DNA of 64,000 nt, taken from NCBI GenBank assembly GCA_022822905.1, contig JAJDYE010000017.1, forward strand, positions 153,260 through 217,259. Reading direction: 5' to 3'. Positions 8,108-17,870 of this stretch are shown in pieces. The DNA comes from Acidimicrobiia bacterium. Lineage in GTDB: Bacteria > Actinomycetota > Acidimicrobiia > Acidimicrobiales > Bin134. Under the pieces are notes generated by a model. The model saw nothing but the letters and a program-made list of their open reading frames with translations, ran no database searches and was not told the DNA's origin. Made by a program: the position numbers and the translations under genes. How positions within the stretch are numbered: the stretch's first letter is position 1; the number at the start of each line of letters is the position of its first letter.

Positions 8108-8725
8108 ATGTCTCGCTATACCGGTCCGCGATCTCGAGTATCACGTCGCCTTGGGGTGAACGTTTGGGGCACCAAGGGTGAGACCATCGCCTTGGAGCGC
8201 CGTCCCTATCCCCCGGGCGAACACGGAAGATCCCGCCGTAGGGGCAACGTGTCGGAGTATCTGCTCCAGCTCCAAGAGAAGCAGAAGGCTCGCTACACCT
8301 ACGGGCTGAACGAGCGCCAGTTCCGCAACATCTTCAAGGAGGCGGCCCGCCACAAGGGCGTCACCGGCGAGAACATGCTGCGGTTTCTGGAGCTGCGCCT
8401 AGACAACGTGGTGTATCGCCTCGGCTGGGGCGCCACCCGACCCCAGGCCCGCCAACTCGTCTCCCACGGCCACATCAACGTGAACGGTCGCCGGGTCAAC
8501 ATTCCCAGCTACCGGCTCCGCAAGGACGATGTGCTGTCGCTGCGGGACAAGGCCCGCGAAATGGTCGTGGTGGGGTGGAATCTCGACGTGCTCGACCGCA
8601 CCCCGCCAGCCTGGCTGAGCCGGAGCGACGACGGCTTCGAGGCCACCGTGCGAGACGCCCCCCTGCGCGAGCAGATCGATGTGCCGGTTCGGGAGCAGCT
8701 CATCGTCGAGCTCTACAGCAAGTAG
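8108..8725 (+). CDS. rpsD: 30S ribosomal protein S4
   Basis: S4 (205 aa) initiates small-subunit assembly. The start MSRYTGPRSRVSRRLGVNVW lacks the zinc cysteines of the C+ form. Downstream are RRPYPPGEHGRSRRRGNVSE, YGLNERQFRNIFKEAARHKG and the S4 RNA-binding domain with LELRLDNVVYRLGWGATRPQ and ARQLVSHGHINVNGRRVNIP. The ATG at 8108 gives normal length. A 77-base gap follows before rpoA. Confidence 0.96.
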   Translation: MSRYTGPRSRVSRRLGVNVWGTKGETIALERRPYPPGEHGRSRRRGNVSEYLLQLQEKQKARYTYGLNERQFRNIFKEAARHKGVTGENMLRFLELRLDNVVYRLGWGATRPQARQLVSHGHINVNGRRVNIPSYRLRKDDVLSLRDKAREMVVVGWNLDVLDRTPPAWLSRSDDGFEATVRDAPLREQIDVPVREQLIVELYSK

Positions 8726-8802
8726 ACCGCCGTCAAGCAACACGATCTGAAGACAAAGTTGACCATCACCATTTCAAACTCAAGAACTGAGGGAGCCGGA
8801 TC

Positions 8803-9744
8803 ATGCTGGTAATGCAACGACCCACCGTCGAGTCGGTTACCGAGCTCGAAGACAACCGCCAGAAGTTCGCCGTTGGCCCCCTGGAGCCTGGCTTCGGACA
8901 CACCCTCGGAAACTCTCTGCGCCGAGCCCTGCTGTCTTCAATTCCAGGTGCTGCGGTGATTCGAGTTCGCTTCGACGACGCGCTTCACGAATTCGACACG
9001 ATCACCGGCGTGGCCGAGGACGTGACCGACATCATCTTGAACTTGAAGGATCTCGTCTTGCGATGCCACAGCGAGGACGCGGTTGAGCTTCGCATCGACC
9101 AGCGAGGGCCCGGCGAGGTCACCGGCGCGAGCCTGTCGGTCAACCCCGACGTGGAGGTGCTCAATCCCGATTTGGTCATCGCCCGGCTGAACGACAAGGC
9201 GCGCTTGGCCATGGATATCACGGTTTCCAAGGGTCGGGGCTACGTGTCAGCGGAGACCAACAAAGTGGACTCCACCATCGGCGTAATCCCCATTGACTCC
9301 ATCTTCTCTCCCGTGCGTCGAGTTGCCTACAACGTCGAGCCCACCCGGGTGGAGCAGTCCACTGAGTTCGACCGCCTGGTGCTGGATATCGAGACCGACA
9401 GCTCCATCACCCCCCAGGAAGCGCTGGCCTCCGCCGGTGCCACGCTGCGGACCCTCGTGCAGTTGGTGGAAGAGATGAGCGACGAGCCCCAGGGTCTGAG
9501 CATGGCCGAGGCGGGAAGCGCCCCGGCCGGTGCTCCTGATTTGGATCTGCCCATCGAGGACCTGGAGCTCTCCGAGCGGCCCCGCAACTGCCTCAAGCGA
9601 GCGCAGATCAACATGATCGGCGAGTTGCTGGCCCGCACCGAGGACGAGTTGCTGGCCATCACCAACTTTGGCCAGAAGTCGCTGGACGAGGTCAACGAGA
9701 AGCTCGACGAGCGAGGCCTTGCCCTGGCCGGACCCCGCTCGTAG
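8803..9744 (+). CDS. rpoA: DNA-directed RNA polymerase subunit alpha
   Basis: Alpha subunit (313 aa) that scaffolds RNA polymerase. The N-terminal domain shows [20 protein letters not shown] and [20 protein letters not shown], with the assembly region [20 protein letters not shown]. The C-terminal domain (residues about 245-313) contains the helix-hairpin-helix region [20 protein letters not shown] and [19 protein letters not shown], used for UP-element and activator contacts. An Ala/Gly linker ([16 protein letters not shown]) joins the domains. ATG at 8803 follows GAGGGAGCCGG. Confidence 0.97.
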   Translation: MLVMQRPTVESVTELEDNRQKFAVGPLEPGFGHTLGNSLRRALLSSIPGAAVIRVRFDDALHEFDTITGVAEDVTDIILNLKDLVLRCHSEDAVELRIDQRGPGEVTGASLSVNPDVEVLNPDLVIARLNDKARLAMDITVSKGRGYVSAETNKVDSTIGVIPIDSIFSPVRRVAYNVEPTRVEQSTEFDRLVLDIETDSSITPQEALASAGATLRTLVQLVEEMSDEPQGLSMAEAGSAPAGAPDLDLPIEDLELSERPRNCLKRAQINMIGELLARTEDELLAITNFGQKSLDEVNEKLDERGLALAGPRS

Positions 9745-9758
9745 AAGCAGGAAGCGCC

Positions 9759-10112
9759 ATGCCCGGACGACCACGCAAAGGACGCCGCTTCGGCGGAAGC
9801 TCGCAACATCAAAAGCTGATGATGGCCAACCTCGTCGCGTCCCTGATCGCCGCTGAGGGCATCACCACCACCGAAGCCAAGGCCAAGGCCATGCGCCCGG
9901 TGGCCGAAAAACTGATCACCAAGGCCAAAAAGGGCGGTCGGCACAACCACCGTCAGATCTTGGCTCAGTTGGGCGACGCTGAGATCACCGACAAGCTGAT
10001 GGTGGACATCGGCCCTCGCTACGCCAATCGGCCCGGTGGCTACACCCGCATCTTGAAGCTGGGGCCCCGCCACGGCGACAACGCCCCCATGGCCCGCATC
10101 GAGCTGGTCTAA
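9759..10112 (+). CDS. rplQ: 50S ribosomal protein L17
   Basis: L17 (117 aa) is the last gene of the alpha operon. The start [20 protein letters not shown] and [28 protein letters not shown] match the family, as does the C-terminal [20 protein letters not shown]. It follows rpoA by 14 bases, with AGGAAG upstream of the ATG. Length is normal for actinobacteria. Confidence 0.96.
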   Translation: MPGRPRKGRRFGGSSQHQKLMMANLVASLIAAEGITTTEAKAKAMRPVAEKLITKAKKGGRHNHRQILAQLGDAEITDKLMVDIGPRYANRPGGYTRILKLGPRHGDNAPMARIELV

Positions 10113-10188
10113 CCGCGCCAAGCGGCCGTGCGGGTTCGAGCGACGAGGGTGAAGCCTCGTCCAACTCCACGGGAGTAGGCGGACAACC

Positions 10189-10938
10189 ATGCGAGTCCGA
10201 GCAACGGTCGCCTACAACGGCAGGTCATTCCACGGATTCGCGGTCAACGAAGGGGTCCGCACGATAGGCGGCGACCTCACCGAAGCCCTCACCCGGTGCT
10301 TGCGCCAATCAGTTGATCTGACGTGCGCGGGCCGAACCGACACCGGAGTCCATGCGTGGGAACAGGTGGTGAGCTTCGAAGCCCCCGACGATGCCGACCT
10401 TCTTCTCGTCCGCACTGCGGTGAACCGCATGCTGGGCCCTACCATCGTGGTCCGCGCTCTAGAAGCCGCTCCCGATAGCTTCGATGCGCGATTCGATGCC
10501 ACCAGCCGTACCTACCGCTACTCAATTCTGAATCGGGAAGTGCCTGATCCGTTCATGGCTGACACTGCCTGGCACATTTCCCACCCGCTGGACGCAGGCA
10601 AAATGAACGCAGCTGCCGCTGCCATCGTGGGAGAACACGACTTCACCTCGTTTTGCCGCCGACAGCACACCGCCGACGGCACGGAGAAGTCCCGGGTGCG
10701 TGTGGTGTATCGGGCGGGTTGGCAACGAGCCGATCAAGACCTGTTGCGCTTCGAGATCGAGGCCTCCTCCTTCTGCCACCAGATGGTCCGCTCCATTACC
10801 GGGACCTTGGTGGACATCGGCGCGGGCCGCCGCTCTCCCGAGGCCATGGCCGCCATCTTGGCGGCGAAAGACCGCTCCGGCGTTCCCAATTTGGCCCCAC
10901 CTCATGGCCTTTGCCTCTGGTCGGTTTCCTACTCGTGA
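10189..10938 (+). CDS. truA: tRNA pseudouridine(38-40) synthase TruA
   Basis: Makes pseudouridine at positions 38-40 in the anticodon arm of many tRNAs. The catalytic Asp is in [19 protein letters not shown] near residue 52. Other family features are [20 protein letters not shown] at the start, [20 protein letters not shown], and the C-terminal [20 protein letters not shown]. 249 aa is normal. Its position right after rplQ and before rplM-rpsI is the common actinobacterial order. Confidence 0.95.
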   Translation: MRVRATVAYNGRSFHGFAVNEGVRTIGGDLTEALTRCLRQSVDLTCAGRTDTGVHAWEQVVSFEAPDDADLLLVRTAVNRMLGPTIVVRALEAAPDSFDARFDATSRTYRYSILNREVPDPFMADTAWHISHPLDAGKMNAAAAAIVGEHDFTSFCRRQHTADGTEKSRVRVVYRAGWQRADQDLLRFEIEASSFCHQMVRSITGTLVDIGAGRRSPEAMAAILAAKDRSGVPNLAPPHGLCLWSVSYS

Positions 10939-10967
10939 ACCCTCTGGCCAGACACTCGTTGGGGCAG

Positions 10968-10997
10968 TTGTCACTTCGCTGGTTCGGGCCGTATCAT
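10968..10997 (+). promoter_or_regulatory. Candidate promoter for rplM-rpsI
   Basis: TTGTCA (10968-10973) and TATCAT (10992-10997) with an 18-base spacer, 34 bases before the rplM ATG. This is a good sigma-70-type match in the truA-rplM gap and would start the L13-S9 transcript. Confidence 0.55.
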
Positions 10998-11030
10998 TGC
11001 TTTTCCGGTATCGCGTCTGAAGGAAAGCCG

Positions 11031-11489
11031 ATGCCCACTTACTCTCCGAAAACCAAGGACATTGAGCGCGCGTGGCATGTTGTCGATGCCGAGGGCCTCA
11101 TTCTCGGCCGCATGGCCACCGAAGTGGCCCGCGTGCTGAGGGGCAAGCACAAGCCAGAGTTCACGCCCCATCTCGATACCGGCGACCACGTGATCATCGT
11201 GAATGCCGACAAGGTGGTGCTCACCGGCAACAAGGCCGCCGACAAGCAGGTGTACCGTCATTCCGGCTATCCCGGTGGTCTGCACCAAACCAGCTACGGG
11301 CACCTGCTGGAAACCCAACCCGCCGAGACCGTGCGCCGCACGGTGAAGGGGATGCTCCCCAAGAACCGCTTGGGCCGCCAAATGCTCCGCAAGCTCAAGG
11401 TGTACGCCGGTCCGGCCCATCCCCATGAAGCCCAGAAGCCCCTGCCCTTGGAGATCGCCGGGGCCCGATCCCACATCGGAGACTCTTGA
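11031..11489 (+). CDS. rplM: 50S ribosomal protein L13
   Basis: L13 (152 aa) is an early assembly protein. The sequence contains [39 protein letters not shown], the [20 protein letters not shown] motif, and [20 protein letters not shown]. The ATG at 11031 follows GAAGGAAAGCCG. The stop overlaps the rpsI ATG by one base (TGATG). Confidence 0.96.
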   Translation: MPTYSPKTKDIERAWHVVDAEGLILGRMATEVARVLRGKHKPEFTPHLDTGDHVIIVNADKVVLTGNKAADKQVYRHSGYPGGLHQTSYGHLLETQPAETVRRTVKGMLPKNRLGRQMLRKLKVYAGPAHPHEAQKPLPLEIAGARSHIGDS

Positions 11490-11881
11490 TGTCCGTTCCC
11501 TTGACCCAGGCCACCGGACGACGCAAGCGGGCTGTGGCCCGAGTCGGATTCCGCCACGGCACTGGCCAGGTGACCGTCAACGGCCGCCAAGCCGAAGACT
11601 ACTTCCCCTCCCGAAGCCACCGGATGGCATTCATGGAGCCTCTCCGGCTCACCAACACCGCCGAGGTTTACGACATCGACGTGAACATGCACGGTGGCGG
11701 GGCCAACGGCCAGGCCGGGGCCTTGCGACTGGGTATCGCTCGGGGCTTGGTTGCACTCGACCCCGAGTTGCGGGAAACCCTCAAACAGGCGGGATTCCTG
11801 ACCCGTGACGACCGCAAGAAGGAATCCAAGAAGTACGGCCTGAAGAAGGCCCGCAAGGCACCTCAGTACTCCAAGCGCTAG
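11489..11881 (+). CDS. rpsI: 30S ribosomal protein S9
   Basis: S9 (130 aa) reaches its C-terminal arginine toward the P-site tRNA. The start [20 protein letters not shown], the RLTNTAEVYDIDVNMHGGGANGQAG region and the basic end RKESKKYGLKKARKAPQYSKR fit the family; the conserved final KR is present. The ATG at 11489 overlaps the rplM stop; a TTG one codon earlier is unlikely. Confidence 0.96.
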   Translation: MSVPLTQATGRRKRAVARVGFRHGTGQVTVNGRQAEDYFPSRSHRMAFMEPLRLTNTAEVYDIDVNMHGGGANGQAGALRLGIARGLVALDPELRETLKQAGFLTRDDRKKESKKYGLKKARKAPQYSKR

Positions 11882-11912
11882 GCCGGATCCCCGCGGCCAG
11901 GGGCTGAGTTCA

Positions 11913-13238
11913 GTGCTGCGCTTTGGAACCGACGGGATTCGGGGTCGAGCCTACAAAGAGCTCCTTCCCGACGACGTCATCGCGCTGGCCCAAGCGGCTG
12001 CTGAAGTTCTCAACCCCTCAACTCCCGTAATCATCGGGCGCGACACTCGGGAATCCAGCCCCGATTTTGCCGCCGCCTTGGCCGCTGGCTTCAGCGCAGT
12101 CGGAGTTTCCACTATTGATATGGGGGTGGCCCCCACCCCGGCGGTGGCCTGGGCCGCAGCTCACGATCACACCCCAGGCGCAGTGGTCTCGGCATCTCAC
12201 AACCCATGGTCAGACAACGGCGTCAAGCTATTCAGCCCCGGTGGCCGAAAGCTGGACGACAAAATCCAGGCCGCACTGGAGTCGGCTTTGGACGATGTCA
12301 ACCGCAGCACGGTGTCCATTATTGGCGCTCCCCAGCGAACTTCGGATGGGTCGGGGCTGTTGCAGAAGTATCAGGACGCGGTAGCCAGCACCGCTCACCT
12401 CGACGGCCGCGACCTCCACGTTGTGGTGGACGCGGCCCACGGGTCAGCCACTGCCGTCCTTCCCGGCCCACTCCAAGCGCACAATGTGACCGTCACCGTG
12501 ATCAATGCTGAGCCCGATGGCCGAAACATCAATCGCCACTGTGGCTCTACCCATCCGGAGGCAGTCGCCGAGGCCGTTCGCGAGCAGAATGCCGACTTGG
12601 GGCTCACTTTCGACGGTGATGCCGACCGAGTGCTGGCCGTGGACCACACCGGCGAACTCGTCGACGGCGATCAGATCATCGCCATCTGCGCGGCCGACCG
12701 CCATCAACGGGGTCAGCTCCCCGGCAACACCGTGGTGGTTACGGTGATGACGAACTTGGGATTTCACCGAGCCATGGCCCAGCGGGGCATCCACGTGGTG
12801 ACCACACCGGTGGGCGACCGGCACGTGTGGTCGGCGCTGCAAGACGGCGACTGGGGGCTGGGCGGCGAGCAGTCGGGCCATGTGATCCTCCCCACCCTGG
12901 CCACCACCGGCGACGGCCTGGTCACCGCCTTGCAGCTCCTCGAAGTTGTTGCCCGCCGAGAAATGCCCTTGCACGACCTAGCCGCCGAAGCCATGACCAA
13001 GATGCCCCAAGTGCTCCACAATGTACCCATCGACCCCGGATCCATCGACTCCGACCGCATGTCGGCCGCCGTGGCTGATGCTGAGAAGATCCTTGGTTCC
13101 CGCGGCCGAGTCTTAGTTCGCCCCTCCGGAACCGAGCCCGTCATCCGAATCATGGTGGAAGCCGAGACCGTCGAAACCGCCGACTCCATCGCCCATGAAC
13201 TGGTTGCCGCTAGCCAACACTGGACCACTTACCCCTGA
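11913..13238 (+). CDS. glmM: Phosphoglucosamine mutase
   Basis: Interconverts glucosamine-6-phosphate and glucosamine-1-phosphate for UDP-GlcNAc synthesis. Length (441 aa) is typical. The phospho-serine loop is VVSASHNPWSDNGVK near residue 95, the metal-binding loop is FDGDADRVLAVD near 235, the sugar loop GGEQSGHVI is near 315, and the phosphate-binding RPSGTEPVIRIMVEA is near 405. The GTG at 11913 gives the canonical MLRFGTDGIRGRA. The GlmS-like gene that would supply its substrate lies 1.1 kb downstream. The last ten bases overlap the convergent gene. Confidence 0.95.
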   Translation: MLRFGTDGIRGRAYKELLPDDVIALAQAAAEVLNPSTPVIIGRDTRESSPDFAAALAAGFSAVGVSTIDMGVAPTPAVAWAAAHDHTPGAVVSASHNPWSDNGVKLFSPGGRKLDDKIQAALESALDDVNRSTVSIIGAPQRTSDGSGLLQKYQDAVASTAHLDGRDLHVVVDAAHGSATAVLPGPLQAHNVTVTVINAEPDGRNINRHCGSTHPEAVAEAVREQNADLGLTFDGDADRVLAVDHTGELVDGDQIIAICAADRHQRGQLPGNTVVVTVMTNLGFHRAMAQRGIHVVTTPVGDRHVWSALQDGDWGLGGEQSGHVILPTLATTGDGLVTALQLLEVVARREMPLHDLAAEAMTKMPQVLHNVPIDPGSIDSDRMSAAVADAEKILGSRGRVLVRPSGTEPVIRIMVEAETVETADSIAHELVAASQHWTTYP

Positions 13239-14227
13239 CATCCATCGATGGTTGGTTGGATAGCGGTAGCCGACTCGCTCAGATCGAACGTTGCCGAGAT
13301 TGTCCATCCGCCGAAGGGAATGAAGACACGTGCCGTAACGGTCTCTCCGTCCGAGTCGACGATCGACTGGACAAACCGGGCAGAGTTTTCCGCACCGAAC
13401 AGAACGGAGGCCTCATTGATGGTGCTGTTGACCGCGTCGAACGTCGTGCTCTGACCGCCGGAGAATCCCAGTGCCAAGTCGTAAATCCCTATTCGTGACG
13501 TGACGAACGTATTCCAGTTGATGTAGGCCCTGAGCGTCCCTTCCGCTTCACCGTCAAAGTAAAAGCAGGCCACTCGCAACTCGGCTCTGGCCCCCTCAGA
13601 CAGCCAAGTTCCTGTGATCGATTCGGTGAAAACACCTACCTGTCGAGGTCTGTCCAGGCCAGGATGGTTGAATTCGAAGCCGTCGTAAGGATTCCAGCCG
13701 TCTTGAGGCAATGAATCGCCGGTGTCCTCGGTGTCGCCGGTGTCGTCGCCATCATCACTGTCGTCGGTTTCGTCGGTTTGGCCGCATCCCCCGGGAACGG
13801 CATCCATGTCGACGCGGAACCGGCAGCGGTAGGCATTCAACAGCGCTTCTTGCGCGGCCACAAGATCTTCAAGCTTCATCAGATCCATATTTCTGTAGGA
13901 CCCGATGAATGCGAGTGAAGTCCACTCTGGGTAGGCAGGCTGTCCGTCCCGGCATCCTCCAGGCACGTACTGGATGTCCACATTGAACAGGCAGCGATAG
14001 TCGCTTATCAACGCCGATTGTTCTGAGATCAGCTTGTTCAGCCTCGTTTTCTCCTCGAGCAGCAGTGCATTGGCAGACGGTGTCTCGCCGTAAGAGTCCG
14101 GGTCCGCGGCGGCTGGCGGGACGTACAGCAACCCATAGGCAATCACGGCAACAGCCAGTGTCGCCGCAGCCAGCTTCCCTGCCAGCGATGAGGTTCTTTT
14201 CAAGGGAGCCAACACAGGCAGAACCAC
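13229..14227 (-). CDS. Predicted secreted protein with two Cys-containing repeat modules
   Basis: No family is recognised (332 aa from the GTG at 14227; a few residues shorter is possible). A Sec signal peptide is evident: basic start, hydrophobic stretch LAAATLAVAVIAYGLLYV, and a likely signal peptidase I site after PPAAA near residue 41. Two repeats follow, each with a helical stretch ending in YRC, then FxVD and VPGGC (near residues 78-92 and 133-147), four cysteines in all, suited to disulfides outside the cell. An acidic Asp/Thr/Gly linker (about residues 150-172) leads to a C-terminal region of about 150 residues rich in beta-prone sequence. Convergent with glmM, overlapping by ten bases. 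Confidence 0.7.
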   Translation of the reverse strand: MVLPVLAPLKRTSSLAGKLAAATLAVAVIAYGLLYVPPAAADPDSYGETPSANALLLEEKTRLNKLISEQSALISDYRCLFNVDIQYVPGGCRDGQPAYPEWTSLAFIGSYRNMDLMKLEDLVAAQEALLNAYRCRFRVDMDAVPGGCGQTDETDDSDDGDDTGDTEDTGDSLPQDGWNPYDGFEFNHPGLDRPRQVGVFTESITGTWLSEGARAELRVACFYFDGEAEGTLRAYINWNTFVTSRIGIYDLALGFSGGQSTTFDAVNSTINEASVLFGAENSARFVQSIVDSDGETVTARVFIPFGGWTISATFDLSESATAIQPTIDGCQG

Positions 14228-14333
14228 CCTCCTACAGCCCCGACGGATCCCACCCTACCCCTGTCCTTTGGATCGCGGTGGCAATGGGTCCGCCATCGAC
14301 TATCTCGGGCCCACACCACTAACCTTGGGGGAG

Positions 14334-17300
14334 ATGTGCGGCATTGTCGCGGTGGTCCGGCGCTGGTCACAGCGTGTTCCCCCGACCTCGGCCGAGGTCC
14401 TCGACCTTTTGAGCCCGGTGGTCGTGGCTTTGCGCGACCTGAGCGACGCCGATGACCTGGCCGGGCGCATCGGAGCAGCGGCCGACAACCTGACTGAGGC
14501 CGACCGCCTGCTCCAAGGCACCGCTGGGCTTCAGGCGCTGTTGGCCGAAAAGCCGCTGCGGGCCACCATCCGAGCCACGCTCAGCGAAGTCGATCGGCTG
14601 GTCGGCAGACTGGAGGTCGATCTCGACCGGTCAGGGAGCGATCGGGCCACCGAGGCGGTCAACGCCGCGTTGGTCCAGATGAAGGACGCCGTGTGGGCCA
14701 TCGGCAACGACCGGCTGAACACCGCCGATGCGGTAGCCGAGTTGGCCGGACCCAACGCCAGTGTGGCTGCTCTGTCCGCATTCAGCTCGGTGCAGATCGC
14801 GCTGTCGGCGCTCGACCGCCTGGAAGTTCGGGGCCGAGACTCGGCTGGACTCCATTTGCTGATCAGCGACCATGGTCTCGACCCCGCAGCCCCCGCTGTG
14901 GCCGCGGCGCTGGCCGAGCGGGCTGCCGACCCGCTGTTCCGGTCGGGTTCGGTGCGCTGGGCCGAGGGCTGCTTGAGCTTCACCTACAAGGCGGCCGCAG
15001 AAATCGGCGAACTCGGCGACAACACCGCTGCGCTTCGAGCGGCCATCGGCGGCGACGAGCTCTTGGCCGCCGCGCTGGACGCTTCAGAGGCCTCTGCCGT
15101 GGTCATTGGGCACACTCGCTGGGCCAGCGTGGGCATGATCAACGAGGCCAACGCCCACCCACTCAACTCCGAACTGGCCGATGGCTCCTCCCGGCCCTAC
15201 ACAATCGGTGCTCTGAACGGCGACGTCGACAACCACACCGATCTGGTCGCCTACCACAACCTGGCCCTTGACCCCGGCATCACCACCGATGCCAAAGTAA
15301 TTCCCACGCTCTGGTCAGCTCGATTGAGCGATTCGGCCAATTTCTCTAACGCCCGCGACTCAGTTCCCAAGAGGCCAGGCCGCGTCCCAAACTCTGATGA
15401 TGCTATCGACGCCTTCCTCCGAACAGTGGGCGACCTCGACGGCTCAGTGGCCATCGCCGGGCAGACTGCCACCCACCCCGGCCAACTCCTGTTGGCATTA
15501 CGGGGCAGCGGCCAAGCCCTGTATGTCGGTGCGGCGGAAGACGCCTACGTCGTGGCCAGTGAGCCCTACGGCCTGGTAGAGCAATCCGGCCGCTATCTGC
15601 GGATGGATGGAGAAACCCCATCCGACCGGGAGAACGCGGCCTTGAGCCGAGGCCAAGTGGTGGTTCTCAATAGCGACGACGCCGGCGACCTGTCTGCCCT
15701 CCGGCGATTCTCCTATGACGGCACTCCACTTCCGGTGGCCGACGCTGACATCGTCGACGCCGAGATCACGACCCGCGATGTTGACCGCCGAGGATTCCGC
15801 CACTTCTTGCTGAAAGAGATCACCGAGTCGCCCGAGTCATTCCGCAAGACCCTGCGAGGCCGAATCATCAGCACCGACAGTGACCAGCCCACTCCAATGC
15901 TGAGAGTGGAGTTGGGCCGCGAATGCCTACCTGACCGCTTGGTGAAGGATATGGCCGACCGGCGCATCGCCAACATCATTGTCATCGGACAGGGCACTGC
16001 CGCGGTGGCGGCCCACAGCCTGGCCCACTTCCTGCGCCAGGAGCTGCCCGACCGCCACGTCAGCTCAGTCCAGGCCACCGAGCTATCAGGGTTCGGGATG
16101 CAGGCCGATATGAGCGACACCCTGGTCATTGCCATTAGCCAGTCGGGGACCACCACCGACACCAACCGCACCGTCGACTTGGTGCGGCGGCGGAACGCGG
16201 CTGTCATCGCCATCGTCAACCGTCGCAACAGCGATTTATGCGACAAAGCCGACGGGGTGCTCTACACCTCCGACGGGCGAGATGTGGAGATGAGCGTGGC
16301 TTCCACCAAGGCGTTCTATGCCCAAGTGGCCGCCGGCGTGCTGTTGGCCGTGGCTTTGGCCGACGCCGCCAACGGGGGGCAGCCAACCGACCCCCGTCGT
16401 CAGGAGCGCCGGCAGCAACTGCTCGCCTCGCTGCGCGACCTGCCAGCGGCCATGGCCGAAGTGCTCAACTTGCACGATCGCATCGCCGACATCGTGCGCC
16501 GCCACGCCCTGGGCCGCACCTATTGGGCCGTCGTGGGCAATGGGCTCAACCGCGTTGCCGCCGAGGAAGTCCGCATCAAACTCTCGGAGCTGTGCTACAA
16601 GTCCATCGCCTGCGACACCACCGAGGACAAAAAGCACATCGATCTGTCTTCCGAACCGCTGATTCTGGTGTGCGCCGCCGGACTGTTCGACTCCACCGCC
16701 AACGACGTGGCCAAGGAAGTGGCCATCTTCCGAGCCCACAAGGCCGCACCCATCGTGATCACCAGTGGTACAGAAGCTCGCTTTGACGCCGCAGCCGAGG
16801 TGATCGCCACCCCGACCACCGGGTCGCCCGATCTGGCCTTTGTGCTGGCCACCATGGTGGGCCACCTGTTCGGCTACGAGTCGGCGTTGGCCATCGACGA
16901 GCTGGCTCAACCTCTGCGGGAAACTCGGGCGGCCATCGAGGCCGAGGTGGCTTCCAGCGATGCTCACAATGACGCTGGCATCGACAGCCAGCAACTTCTG
17001 GAGAAACTCCGCTCACAGTTCACTCCTGCCGCCCAGCGGTTCTTCCAAGATTTGCGCCAGGGCCGCTACAACGGATGCCTCGAAGCAGGAACCGCCGCGG
17101 AGATGGCCTCCATGTACCGCTACGCCCTGGGCATCGCCCCCCTCGACGCCTATCAACTGGAGCGGGGTCGAGTGGGCACCCCCGCGGTGGTGCTGGAAGA
17201 CCTCACCGCCATGCTCACTGTGGCGGTGGGCGAACTTACCCGACCGGTGGACGCCATTCGCCACCAGGCCAAGACCGTCACTGTCGGGATATCAAGGGCC

Positions 17301-17870
17301 GAGGAGTCGCTGTTGGAGCTGCCCCTGGTGCGGGCCGCCCTCGACGCCGGCGCACCCCGCCATCAGCTCAGCTACCAAACCCTGCGTACTCTGACCGCCC
17401 TCGATCCCGCGGTCGCCGAGGTCACCGGGTACATCCGGTACGGCATCAACGGCGATCCGGAAGCGCCCAGCACCACCATTCATGTGATCGATCGGGGCGG
17501 CATCACCGTGGGATTGGCCTCCCGCGCCGAACGCGATCCCACCTTGCGAGGCAGCAAGCACCTCGTGGCAATCGAACGACAGGTTCAAGCTGCTCGAGGA
17601 CGTTCCGACGGCCGGACCATCGTGCTCATCCCCGAAGTCAAGGACCGCCAAACCACCGGGCTCACCCTGCTGCACGTGCGATTCCGGCCAAACCTGTCAC
17701 CCGAGCATGCTCAACAGGTGTTGGAGGGCTATCGGAACCGGTTTGCCGCCCTGCGCGACGAGGTCACTGAAACCGAACCTGACTTCCGCCTCGACCGACT
17801 GGGCGACATCAGCACTGAAGACCTCCTGCTAGAACCGTTGACCGAACTGGCCAACCGCTGGCGTCCATGA
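14334..17870 (+). CDS. Giant GlmS-like glutamine-fructose-6-phosphate aminotransferase homologue
   Basis: Likely glucosamine-6-phosphate synthase, but about 1178 aa where GlmS has about 610. The ATG at 14334 gives MCGIVAVV, placing the catalytic Cys second as required for an N-terminal nucleophile. The glutaminase domain then has a roughly 145-residue mostly helical insertion before RGRDSAGLHLL (near residue 166), then GHTRWASVG (259) and ALNGDVDNHTDL. The isomerase half has HFLLKEITESPESFRKTLRGR (about 490), SQSGTTTDT (602), VASTKAF (655) and a second SIS domain with EDKKHIDLSSEP. IRHQAKTVTVG (near 977) resembles the usual GlmS C-terminal end, yet about 193 more residues follow. glmM lies nearby. 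Sugar specificity is inferred from homology only. Confidence 0.82.
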   Translation: MCGIVAVVRRWSQRVPPTSAEVLDLLSPVVVALRDLSDADDLAGRIGAAADNLTEADRLLQGTAGLQALLAEKPLRATIRATLSEVDRLVGRLEVDLDRSGSDRATEAVNAALVQMKDAVWAIGNDRLNTADAVAELAGPNASVAALSAFSSVQIALSALDRLEVRGRDSAGLHLLISDHGLDPAAPAVAAALAERAADPLFRSGSVRWAEGCLSFTYKAAAEIGELGDNTAALRAAIGGDELLAAALDASEASAVVIGHTRWASVGMINEANAHPLNSELADGSSRPYTIGALNGDVDNHTDLVAYHNLALDPGITTDAKVIPTLWSARLSDSANFSNARDSVPKRPGRVPNSDDAIDAFLRTVGDLDGSVAIAGQTATHPGQLLLALRGSGQALYVGAAEDAYVVASEPYGLVEQSGRYLRMDGETPSDRENAALSRGQVVVLNSDDAGDLSALRRFSYDGTPLPVADADIVDAEITTRDVDRRGFRHFLLKEITESPESFRKTLRGRIISTDSDQPTPMLRVELGRECLPDRLVKDMADRRIANIIVIGQGTAAVAAHSLAHFLRQELPDRHVSSVQATELSGFGMQADMSDTLVIAISQSGTTTDTNRTVDLVRRRNAAVIAIVNRRNSDLCDKADGVLYTSDGRDVEMSVASTKAFYAQVAAGVLLAVALADAANGGQPTDPRRQERRQQLLASLRDLPAAMAEVLNLHDRIADIVRRHALGRTYWAVVGNGLNRVAAEEVRIKLSELCYKSIACDTTEDKKHIDLSSEPLILVCAAGLFDSTANDVAKEVAIFRAHKAAPIVITSGTEARFDAAAEVIATPTTGSPDLAFVLATMVGHLFGYESALAIDELAQPLRETRAAIEAEVASSDAHNDAGIDSQQLLEKLRSQFTPAAQRFFQDLRQGRYNGCLEAGTAAEMASMYRYALGIAPLDAYQLERGRVGTPAVVLEDLTAMLTVAVGELTRPVDAIRHQAKTVTVGISRAEESLLELPLVRAALDAGAPRHQLSYQTLRTLTALDPAVAEVTGYIRYGINGDPEAPSTTIHVIDRGGITVGLASRAERDPTLRGSKHLVAIERQVQAARGRSDGRTIVLIPEVKDRQTTGLTLLHVRFRPNLSPEHAQQVLEGYRNRFAALRDEVTETEPDFRLDRLGDISTEDLLLEPLTELANRWRP

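Noticed and set aside
14268..14333. A longer start for the GlmS-like gene
   Set aside because: It would bury the catalytic Cys inside the chain; MCGIV at 14334 is required for an N-terminal nucleophile.
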